DNA from: Christensenellaceae bacterium
Lineage (GTDB): Bacteria; Bacillota; Clostridia; Christensenellales; SZUA-584
Length of the DNA: 8,251 bases
Direction: 5' to 3'
NCBI GenBank assembly: GCA_012719815.1
Contig: JAAXZP010000093.1
Span: 1 to 8,251 of the forward strand
Shown: in pieces, positions 1 to 7,034 of the stretch
Position numbering within the stretch: position 1 is the first letter of the stretch
How the letters are laid out: every line of letters begins with the position of its first letter
Program-made: the position numbers and the translations under genes
Notes under the pieces: generated by a model
Seen by the model: only the letters and a program-made list of their open reading frames with translations
Databases searched by the model: none
Told to the model about the DNA's origin: nothing

Positions 1-1662
1 CGTCCTGTCAAATATCGATCGGACGATGATTTTGCCTACCTGCGGCCTGCGGTAAGGCGGCAGTTCCAGCGTAAACGATGAGGGCATGCCTTTCAGTATG
101 GTTTTTGACAGCAGCCTGGATACAAGCAGCGTCATCACGATGCCAACGAGTATGATGCCCACCAGCAGCAGCGCGGCGAAAACCGATTGAAACGGCCCGG
201 CAGCAGCCGCAACGAAAAACATGGTGATGATCGCGATCAGTGTGGGGAACCGGCCGTTGCATGGCACAAAGTTGTTGGTGATGGTAGCAATCAGCCGCTC
301 GCGCGGGGATTCGATGATGCGGCAGCCGACCACGCCCGCCGCGTTGCACCCGAACCCCATGCACATCGTCAGGGCCTGTTTGCCGCAGGCACATGCCCGC
401 TTGAAGAACCTATCCATGTTGAACGCCACCCGGGGCAGATAGCCGAGGTCTTCCAGCAGCGTAAACAATGGAAAGAATATCGCCATCGGAGGCAGCATCA
501 CGGACACCACCCACGCCATCGTCCGGTAAATGCCCAAAACCAATACGCCGTGCAGCCACTCGGGCGCGCCCCACCGCATAAACAAGGCCGTCAGCTGGTC
601 CTCTATCCAGAAAAGACCGTCCGCGAGCAGCGAGGAAGGCGCATTCGCGCCGGCGATCGTGATCCAGAACACCAGGCCCAGCAGGGCCATCATGATGGGC
701 AGGCCAAAAACCCGGGAAGTCAGTATCCTGTCGATCCGGCGGTCGGTCTGGTTGTACTTGTCGTTTTCAAATGTCACCGTCTGTCTGCATATCCGTTCAG
801 CGCGCTTGACGATGCGGGACACAATGCGGTCGCGCAGCGTTTCCTGGCTGATGCCCGCTTCGCGCAGCACCTCCTGCGCCTTTTCCACCGCCGCGGTCAC
901 TTCGCCTTTGTCCATCAGGTCGAACCCGAGGTATTTCTTCATCGCGGCCAGCAGCTTTTGGTCTCCGTCGATGAACTTCAAGGCGACCCATCGGGAAGGA
1001 AGCCGGTTTTGCAGCGCCGTATTTACCTCAGGCTCCACGATGGCGATTGCCTGCTCCACAGTTTCGTCGTACTCTATCCGAATCGGCGCGTCATCCGGGC
1101 TTTGGGAAACGGCGTATACCGCATCCATCAGCTCATCAAGCCCCTCGCCCTTGCGCGCGTTTGTGCCCACAACGGGAACGCCGAGCTGCCGCGACAGCTC
1201 CTTTATATCGACGCGTATCCTCTTGCGCTTGGCCTCGTCGATGAGGTTGACGCACACCACGGCTCTGCCGGTAATCTCCAGCGTCTGCAATACGAGATTG
1301 AGATTGCGCTCAAGGCAGGTGGCGTCGGCCACGATCACCGTCGCATCGGGGTCCGCAAAGCAGACGAAGTCCCGCGCGACTTCCTCTTCCACGGAATTGG
1401 CCATCAGCGAGTATGTACCCGGGAGATCGACCAGGATGAAATTCTTGTCCCGGTGCCTGTATCTCCCCTGCGCGTTGGTCACTGTCTTTCCCGGCCAGTT
1501 GCCCGTATGCTGTTTCAGCCCTGTCAGGCTGTTGAAAACAGTGCGCTTGCCCACGTTGGGGTTGCCGGCCAGAGCGATGATTTTGTCATTGGGCGTAGCG
1601 CGCTCTATTTTCAGCTCCTGTTCCAGCGCGCGGATACCCGTCGACTGGTTGGTCAGCCCCAT
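1..1662 (-). CDS. feoB: Ferrous iron transporter FeoB (partial, C-terminus beyond window)
   Basis: FeoB is an inner-membrane Fe(II) importer with a cytosolic GTPase domain. The frame is open from the ATG at 1660-1662 to the left edge, giving the first 554 residues; family members are usually about 650-800 aa, so the C-terminal part is outside. G domain: G1 at residues 33-41 (GNPNVGKRT), switch I NWPGKT (55-60), G3 DLPG (79-82), G4 NLID (139-142), G5-like TNARKGEG near 168. The membrane part carries GFGC (C439), PCNGR (C468) and the ELPPYRRP motif near residue 537, all typical of Gate/FeoB_C domains in Clostridia. The start lies 3 bases after the feoA stop, with a modest GCGAGG upstream, so the two genes are very probably cotranscribed and translationally coupled. 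Odd point: residue 40 of the P-loop is Arg where Ser/Thr is expected. The family call is secure; activity is less so. Confidence 0.97.
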   Translation of the reverse strand, partial: MGLTNQSTGIRALEQELKIERATPNDKIIALAGNPNVGKRTVFNSLTGLKQHTGNWPGKTVTNAQGRYRHRDKNFILVDLPGTYSLMANSVEEEVARDFVCFADPDATVIVADATCLERNLNLVLQTLEITGRAVVCVNLIDEAKRKRIRVDIKELSRQLGVPVVGTNARKGEGLDELMDAVYAVSQSPDDAPIRIEYDETVEQAIAIVEPEVNTALQNRLPSRWVALKFIDGDQKLLAAMKKYLGFDLMDKGEVTAAVEKAQEVLREAGISQETLRDRIVSRIVKRAERICRQTVTFENDKYNQTDRRIDRILTSRVFGLPIMMALLGLVFWITIAGANAPSSLLADGLFWIEDQLTALFMRWGAPEWLHGVLVLGIYRTMAWVVSVMLPPMAIFFPLFTLLEDLGYLPRVAFNMDRFFKRACACGKQALTMCMGFGCNAAGVVGCRIIESPRERLIATITNNFVPCNGRFPTLIAIITMFFVAAAAGPFQSVFAALLLVGIILVGIVMTLLVSRLLSKTILKGMPSSFTLELPPYRRPQVGKIIVRSIFDRT

Positions 1663-1665
1663 CGT

Positions 1666-1917
1666 TTAAGCCTCGCTTCCTGCCGTTTCCACCAGTATTT
1701 TCTGCGCCTCTTCGCTGCGAAGGGCGATTACCGCGCCGCGGATATCGTAGGCCACGGGATCCCCCGCCGGACTTTTCAGCAGGGCTTCCACGACGGTATC
1801 CCGAATCAGCCCCAGATCCAGCATCCGCCTGCGCGCCGTCCCGTCGGATGTCAACTCCTTCACTCTGGCCTTCTGCCCCAAAGGCAGGGTGTTGAGCGGT
1901 ATATATTGATCAGACAT
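1666..1917 (-). CDS. feoA: Ferrous iron transport protein FeoA
   Basis: FeoA is a small cytosolic SH3-like protein that works with FeoB in Fe(II) uptake. The 83-residue product shows the family pattern: a leading LPLGQKARV, then the ARRRMLDLGLI segment (around residues 28-38), GDPVAYDIRGAVIALR, and a short C-terminal helix. I chose the ATG at 1915-1917 because AGGAGG (minus strand, 1924-1929) sits 6 bases upstream. An in-frame TTG at 1936-1938 would add seven residues but would put the Shine-Dalgarno sequence inside the gene. It is the first gene of the feoAB operon, divergent from the metalloregulator. It is a single-domain FeoA, not fused to FeoB; no FeoC is seen in the window. Confidence 0.95.
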   Translation of the reverse strand: MSDQYIPLNTLPLGQKARVKELTSDGTARRRMLDLGLIRDTVVEALLKSPAGDPVAYDIRGAVIALRSEEAQKILVETAGSEA

Positions 1918-1942
1918 ATGTGTCCTCCTGACAGTCAAAACA

Positions 1943-1976
1943 GGTTTCTCGACTTTAGCGGCGAGAAACTTTTTTT
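1943..1976. repeat. 8-bp inverted repeat with T tract in the feoA leader
   Basis: GTTTCTCG (1944-1951) and CGAGAAAC (1962-1969) are perfectly complementary arms around a 10-base spacer. On the plus strand the second arm runs into seven T residues (1970-1976), giving the shape of an intrinsic terminator in the plus direction. On the minus strand the same sequence would lie in the feoA 5' leader about 15-25 bases above the Shine-Dalgarno sequence. It could be an operator palindrome, a leader hairpin, or a terminator stopping transcription antisense to feoAB. The sequence alone does not decide. Confidence 0.5.
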
Positions 1977-1982
1977 CTTTAC

Positions 1983-2011
1983 ACTATATTCAAATAAATT
2001 GCATGTGTGAC
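1983..2011 (-). promoter_or_regulatory. Candidate feoAB promoter
   Basis: On the minus strand a GTCACA -35-like hexamer (2006-2011, 4/6 match to TTGACA) is followed after 17 bases by TATAGT (1983-1988, 5/6 match to TATAAT). Transcription would start near 1976, leaving a leader of about 60 bases before feoA that contains the hairpin at 1944-1969. The -35 match is weak, as is common for regulated promoters, so the assignment is tentative. Confidence 0.4.
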
Positions 2012-2022
2012 GAATATATATT
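1985..2022. promoter_or_regulatory. AT-rich inverted repeats in the feoA/regulator divergent region
   Basis: TATATTC (1985-1991) and GAATATA (2012-2018) form 7-bp inverted arms separated by 20 bases. The second arm overlaps the perfect 10-bp palindrome AATATATATT (2013-2022). These lie over the candidate feoAB promoter and about 30-40 bases upstream of the divergent regulator gene, where an autoregulated metal-responsive repressor would be expected to bind. I see no close match to a published MntR or IdeR box from memory, and AT-rich repeats arise easily by chance. No clear -35/-10 pair for the regulator was found; TATATT at 2017-2022 is a possible -10. Confidence 0.3.
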
Positions 2023-2052
2023 GACCGAACAGCGGTATCACAGGAGTATAAA

Positions 2053-2538
2053 ATGAACAATGAATTCCACACGGTCAGAGGCTATCAGTTGCTGCAGCAA
2101 AACAGCAGGCTGCTTACTTCAGCGATGGAAGACTATCTCGAGATGGTCTGCCGGAACGCCGGAGAAGACGGCTTCGTGCGCATGCGCGAGCTGGCGCAGA
2201 AGCTCAACGTCAGAGCGTCGTCGGCAACCAAGATGATGCAGAAGCTGGGCGAGCTGGGCTTCATCAAATACAGAAGATACGGCGTGATTGAGCTCACGGA
2301 AGCCGGCAAACAGCTGGGCGAATACCTGCTTCAGCGGCACCGCGTCATCGAACAGTTTCTCAGCATGCTGGGCATTACGGAAAACCTTCTGCTCGAAACC
2401 GAACTGATTGAGCACCACATCAGCCCGAACACTTTAAAACGCCTTGAGATGCTCACCCAATTCTTCTCATCCAATCCGGAGTTGCTCAGGCGCCTTAAAA
2501 TCTATATCTCACGCCACATGACAGCTGGCCCGGAATAA
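2053..2538 (+). CDS. DtxR/MntR-family metal-dependent transcriptional regulator
   Basis: This 161-residue cytosolic DNA-binding protein matches the DtxR family. A winged helix-turn-helix spans about residues 22-85 (recognition segment near ASSATKMMQKLGELGF, wing near YRRYGVIELTE), followed by the dimerisation and metal-binding helices. Aligned by eye to Bacillus MntR, all six metal ligands are present: D27, E30, H96, E117, E120 and H121 (MntR D8, E11, H77, E99, E102, H103). DtxR/IdeR iron sensors instead carry Met and Cys at the positions of D27 and E117. There is no C-terminal SH3-like domain, so it is of the short MntR type. It has about 19 extra N-terminal residues (FHTVRGYQLL) before MEDYLE. 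AGGAG (2042-2046) lies 6 bases before the ATG, which fixes this longer start. Divergent position suggests it controls feoAB and itself. Family is secure; whether the cell uses it for Fe or Mn is not. Confidence 0.93.
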   Translation: MNNEFHTVRGYQLLQQNSRLLTSAMEDYLEMVCRNAGEDGFVRMRELAQKLNVRASSATKMMQKLGELGFIKYRRYGVIELTEAGKQLGEYLLQRHRVIEQFLSMLGITENLLLETELIEHHISPNTLKRLEMLTQFFSSNPELLRRLKIYISRHMTAGPE

Positions 2539-2570
2539 AAACGCCGTGTCAGCTTTATGAACCGGTATGG

Positions 2571-2596
2571 GCCGCCTCAAAGGGGCTTTTATTTTA
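2571..2596 (+). terminator. Probable intrinsic terminator of the metalloregulator gene
   Basis: About 30 bases after the regulator stop, GCCGCCT and AGGGGC can pair into a 6-bp GC-rich stem with one bulged G and a 3-base loop, followed directly by TTTTATTTTA. The stem is short, so termination may be partial. It would separate the regulator from the ATPase, which has its own promoter. Confidence 0.45.
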
Positions 2597-2647
2597 CCGC
2601 GCTGCGAAATTCACAGAATAATGTCTGAAAAAAAGTCTTCGGTCATA

Positions 2648-2675
2648 TTGACAATTTTCCGGATAGGCATATAAT
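2648..2675 (+). promoter_or_regulatory. Consensus sigma-A promoter of the P1B ATPase
   Basis: A perfect TTGACA (2648-2653), a 16-base spacer and a perfect TATAAT (2670-2675) form a full consensus promoter. A second TATAAT overlaps at 2675-2680. Transcription would start near 2682, inside the inverted repeat at 2680-2695. A promoter this strong on a toxic-metal exporter needs a repressor, which fits the operator-like repeat lying over its start point. Confidence 0.8.
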
Positions 2676-2679
2676 ATAA

Positions 2680-2710
2680 TTGAACGGTTGTTCAAATGTT
2701 CATTTTTGAA
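2680..2710. promoter_or_regulatory. ArsR/SmtB-like operator over the ATPase transcription start
   Basis: TTGAAC (2680-2685) and GTTCAA (2690-2695) are perfect inverted arms around GGTT. The core reads TGAA-N6-TTCA, the arrangement described for SmtB/CzrA/CadC-type metal-responsive repressors. Further half-site-like TGTTCA (2697-2702) and TTTGAA (2705-2710) follow, so a second overlapping site is possible. Placement just after the -10 box fits repression by blocking the polymerase. No ArsR-family gene is in this window. Identification is by pattern only. Confidence 0.55.
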
Positions 2711-2725
2711 AGGGTACGATGGTTG
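2709..2725 (+). promoter_or_regulatory. Ribosome binding site that selects the TTG start of the ATPase
   Basis: AAAGGG (2709-2714) lies 8 bases before an in-frame TTG (2723-2725). The in-frame ATG at 2696 is only about 14 bases after the predicted transcription start, sits in the operator-like repeat and has no Shine-Dalgarno sequence. The nearby ATG at 2719 is in another frame. The TTG also places the start directly before the first metal-binding domain. Confidence 0.6.
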
Positions 2726-5038
2726 AATAAACGATTTCAGCTAAATGGCGTATGCGCGGCCTGCGCCGCCGACATAGAGCAGGAGGTCCGGGCACTCAGC
2801 GACGTGCGCGAAGTGACATTCAACGCAGTATCCGGCACGCTGCTGGTGGAGTCGGCAGGAAAATGGCCCGAGGGCTTGAGCGCCGATATCGGCGATATTG
2901 TAAGGCGCATTGAGCCGGGCGCCGTGCTGACTGAAGTCGAGCCGCCCGCCAGCCGGACAATATACCTCAAAGGGCTGTCCTGCGCCGACTGCGCCGAACG
3001 GATTGAACGCAAGGTGGCGCAGCTTCCCGGCGTGCGTTCCGCTTCCGTCAGGCCGATGACGCAGGATTTGACCGTCGAAGCCGATTCCGCCGGGAATCTG
3101 CCCGCCATACTGCGGCAGGCGGCGGATATCGCCGTCAAAATCGACCCGGGCATTACCGTTGCCTGGTCGCGCGAGGCGGGCGAACAGACAAGAAGCGAAT
3201 CGCGGCTTTGGTATTGGATTGCAAAAGGCGTTGGCGCGGCGCTGTTTGCGGCGGCGCTGCCGGTTTCCTCCCCCGCGTGGCTGCCGCTGGCGCTGTTTGT
3301 CATAAGCTACCTTTTAATTGGCGGCGAAGTCGTGTGGGCAGCGCTGAAAAATATTGCCCGCGGCAAGGTGTTCGACGAGAACTTCCTGATGAGCCTCGCC
3401 ACCGTCTGCGCGTTCGCGATCGGCGAATACCCCGAAGCCGTTGCGGTAATGCTGTTCTATCAGGTGGGCGAGATATTCCAGAACGCCGCGGTGGGCCGCT
3501 CCCGCCGCAGCATATCCGCTCTGCGTAAGATACGCCCCGACACCGCCAATCTGGTGACGCCGGACGGAACCACGACGGTACCGCCGGAAACGGTGGGCGT
3601 GGGCGAACGCATACTGGTGCGCCCCGGCGAGCGCGTGCCGCTGGACGGCGTGGTGCTGGAAGGCGTCACGTCTATGGATACCTCTGCGCTGACGGGCGAA
3701 TCCCTGCCGCGCGACGTGCAGCCGGGCGATACCGTGCTCGCAGGCTCCATCAACCAGAGCGGCCTTATCACAGTGGAAGTCAGAAAGGAGTTCGGCGAGT
3801 CCACCATCGCCCGCATACTGGAACTGGTGCAGAGCGCCGGCAGCAAAAAAGCGCCCGCCGAGCAGTTCATCACCCGTTTTTCGCGCTACTACACGCCCGC
3901 GGTTGTCGGGGCAGCGGTGTTGCTGGCCGTCATCCCGCCGCTTGTTATACCGGGCGCGGCTTTTGCGGACTGGCTGAACCGCGCGCTGGTGTTCCTGGTG
4001 GTGTCGTGCCCGTGCGCATTGGTGCTGTCCATACCGCTCGGATTCTTCGGCGGCATCGGCGGCGCGTCCCGCCAGGGCATACTGGTCAAAGGAAGCAGCT
4101 ACCTCGAAGTCATGAGCCGCGTGGCCCCCGTGGTGTTCGACAAGACCGGCACGCTGACCGAAGGCCGGTTTACCGTAACGGACGTAGTTGGCGGCGACGA
4201 TGTGCTGCGCTACGCGGCCCATGCCGAAATCCACTCCACCCATCCCATCGCGCAGTCCATTCGCGCGGCATACGGCGGCAGCCTCGACGAAATTGCCGTG
4301 ACGGAGTTGGAGGAAATCCCGGGCCACGGCATCAGCGCAACAGTCAGCGGCGTGCGCGTGCTGGCGGGCAACGCCGGGCTGATGGAGCGCGAAAACGTAA
4401 ATTATACTCCTGTCCGTGCCGCCGGCACCATTGTCTATGTCGCGCTGGACGGCAGGTTCGCCGGCCATATCGTGATAGCCGACCGGATACGCCCCGACAG
4501 CGCCGAAACCATCCGAGCGCTCAAGCGGCTGGGCGTCAAAAATACGGTGATGCTGACAGGTGACAGCCATGCTGCGGCAAAAAGCGTTGCGGAAGAGCTG
4601 GGCATAGACGCATTCTACGCGGAGCTTCTGCCCCATCAGAAGGTGGAGAAGCTGGAGCAGCTCGGCAAGGCCCGCACCGGCAAGGGCAAGCTGGCGGCGG
4701 TGGGCGACGGCATCAACGACGCGCCGGTGCTGGCGATGGCGGACGTGGGCATCGCGATGGGCGGTGCAGGAACTGACGCGGCCATCGAGGCGGCGGACAT
4801 CGTGCTGATGCGGGACGAACCCTCCCGCCTGGTATCGCTGATACGCATATCGCGCAAAACAGGCCGCATCGTGCTGCAGAACATACTGTTTGCGCTGGGC
4901 GTGAAAGCCGTGATACTGCTGCTGGGCGCTTTCGGCGTCGCCACCATGTGGGAAGCGGTGTTCAGCGACGTGGGTGTGGCGGTGCTCGCGATACTCAATT
5001 CCATGCGCGCCATGCGCGTACCGAAGGGAAAAATTTAA
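2723..5038 (+). CDS. P1B-type heavy-metal-translocating ATPase (Zn/Cd/Pb exporter type)
   Basis: This membrane pump uses ATP to export soft divalent metals. From the TTG start it has 771 residues. Two N-terminal HMA-like domains carry CxxC motifs (C11/C14 and C87/C90). The actuator has TGES (324-327), the membrane metal site SCPC (CPC 429-431), and the phosphorylation site is DKTGT (D473). The nucleotide domain has the HP motif (H507), and the hinge has TGD (612-614) and GDGINDAP (661-668). The last helices hold N720 and K728, then D749 in DVG. CPC plus this Lys and Asp is the pattern of the ZntA/CadA (P1B-2) class, unlike copper pumps, which have Asn/Tyr and Met/Ser there. It has its own consensus promoter with an ArsR-like operator and is probably cotranscribed with the flavodoxin-like gene 66 bases downstream. 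Starting at the ATG at 2696 would give 780 residues. Class is confident; the exact metal is inferred. Confidence 0.95.
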   Translation: MNKRFQLNGVCAACAADIEQEVRALSDVREVTFNAVSGTLLVESAGKWPEGLSADIGDIVRRIEPGAVLTEVEPPASRTIYLKGLSCADCAERIERKVAQLPGVRSASVRPMTQDLTVEADSAGNLPAILRQAADIAVKIDPGITVAWSREAGEQTRSESRLWYWIAKGVGAALFAAALPVSSPAWLPLALFVISYLLIGGEVVWAALKNIARGKVFDENFLMSLATVCAFAIGEYPEAVAVMLFYQVGEIFQNAAVGRSRRSISALRKIRPDTANLVTPDGTTTVPPETVGVGERILVRPGERVPLDGVVLEGVTSMDTSALTGESLPRDVQPGDTVLAGSINQSGLITVEVRKEFGESTIARILELVQSAGSKKAPAEQFITRFSRYYTPAVVGAAVLLAVIPPLVIPGAAFADWLNRALVFLVVSCPCALVLSIPLGFFGGIGGASRQGILVKGSSYLEVMSRVAPVVFDKTGTLTEGRFTVTDVVGGDDVLRYAAHAEIHSTHPIAQSIRAAYGGSLDEIAVTELEEIPGHGISATVSGVRVLAGNAGLMERENVNYTPVRAAGTIVYVALDGRFAGHIVIADRIRPDSAETIRALKRLGVKNTVMLTGDSHAAAKSVAEELGIDAFYAELLPHQKVEKLEQLGKARTGKGKLAAVGDGINDAPVLAMADVGIAMGGAGTDAAIEAADIVLMRDEPSRLVSLIRISRKTGRIVLQNILFALGVKAVILLLGAFGVATMWEAVFSDVGVAVLAILNSMRAMRVPKGKI

Positions 5039-5059
5039 AGCCTTTGAAGGATATGCCGC

Positions 5060-5083
5060 TTCCAATATTGAAATATTATGGAA
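5060..5083 (+). repeat. Short imperfect hairpin between ATPase and flavodoxin-like gene
   Basis: TTCCA (5060-5064) and TGGAA (5079-5083) flank inner ATATT/AATAT arms, giving an imperfect AT-rich stem-loop with bulges. It is not followed by a U tract, so it is not a terminator. It ends 8 bases before the GGAGG of the next gene and might tune translation or mRNA processing, but it is weak and may be chance. Confidence 0.25.
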
Positions 5084-5104
5084 AGAATGATGGAGGCATC
5101 AGCC

Positions 5105-5533
5105 ATGGATAATATCGGGGTCGTTTATGCAACGAAGACGCAGCACTCCAGAAAATTGGCGGAAGCCATAGCCCAGGAGCTGGGCGTTACCGCGAAAAAC
5201 ATCACGGAAAACACCCAACCGGAAGAGACCCGTTTGCTCTTTATTGTCGGGGGGATTTATGGGGGTAAATGCAATCCTGACCTGCTGGCCTATGCGGAAA
5301 AGCTAGACCCCTCTCTCGTTAAAAAAGCAGCGATTGTAACGTCCAGCGTATCGGTAAGTAACCGAAGCCAAAAGGAGTTGCGCGAGCTCCTCACGAAAAA
5401 GGGCGTCGACGTGGTGGGCGAGATATCCTGCGCGGGCAGCTTTCTTTTCGTTAAGCTCACCCATCCAAACAAAGCGGATATCGATGCCATCACCCATGCT
5501 GCAAAAGAACTGGCCGCAAACGCGTTCAGCTGA
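5105..5533 (+). CDS. Small flavodoxin-like protein
   Basis: The 142-residue product resembles single-domain flavodoxin-fold proteins, which carry FMN and move electrons in the cytosol. It opens with a beta strand and phosphate-binding loop, IGVVYATKTQHSRKLAEAIA (T10, T12, S15). A second loop GGIYGGKCNPDLL follows near residue 50, then a strand and loop around VTSSVSVS, and a C-terminal GSFLFVKLTHPNKADI segment. The HPN...DI...A ending is shared, as I recall, with clostridial flavodoxin-family proteins near HemG/Flavodoxin_5. The loop differs from the usual T-x-T-G-x-T because the Gly is Gln. GGAGG (5092-5096) lies 8 bases before the ATG at 5105; an ATG at 5078 lacks such a site. It is probably cotranscribed with the ATPase. 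The partner enzyme and role are unknown, and FMN binding is inferred from the fold only. Confidence 0.8.
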   Translation: MDNIGVVYATKTQHSRKLAEAIAQELGVTAKNITENTQPEETRLLFIVGGIYGGKCNPDLLAYAEKLDPSLVKKAAIVTSSVSVSNRSQKELRELLTKKGVDVVGEISCAGSFLFVKLTHPNKADIDAITHAAKELAANAFS

Positions 5534-5572
5534 CCCCCCAATAGAGGCGGCCTGCTCCCCGTAGTTAAATGA

Positions 5573-5600
5573 AAAAGAGCCGGATTCCCCCGGCTCTTTT
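5573..5600. terminator. Bidirectional intrinsic terminator
   Basis: Perfect 11-bp arms, AAAAGAGCCGG (5573-5583) and CCGGCTCTTTT (5590-5600), surround a 6-base loop. A GC core with T runs on both strands makes this a terminator in both directions. It lies between two convergent genes: about 40 bases after the flavodoxin-like stop and 14 bases beyond the metY stop, so it serves both. Confidence 0.95.
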
Positions 5601-5613
5601 AAGGTCTGAATAT

Positions 5614-6973
<1,360 letters not shown>

Positions 6974-7034
6974 TAGGCTTTTCATATTATTTCTCTATGA
7001 TTTGTAGACTTTTTGAACAGGGATCGAAATGACT

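Noticed and set aside
187..2010. A 607-codon open frame on the plus strand opposite feoB and feoA
   Set aside because: It is antisense to two clear genes, has no ribosome binding site, translates to an Arg/His/Gln-rich sequence with no recognisable domain, and runs out into the feoA leader. GC-biased third positions of feoAB explain its length.
3314..5065. A 583-codon open frame on the minus strand opposite the P1B ATPase
   Set aside because: The plus-strand frame holds every P-type ATPase motif. The antisense product is His/Arg/Ala-rich without domains, and no promoter or ribosome binding site is apparent.
5078..5104. Earlier start (ATG 5078) for the flavodoxin-like gene
   Set aside because: It has no Shine-Dalgarno sequence and lies in the small hairpin, while the ATG at 5105 has GGAGG 8 bases upstream and begins right before the first beta strand.
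5039..5104. Terminator between the ATPase and the flavodoxin-like gene
   Set aside because: The only hairpin is AT-rich and imperfect and has no U tract, so it does not look like an intrinsic terminator.
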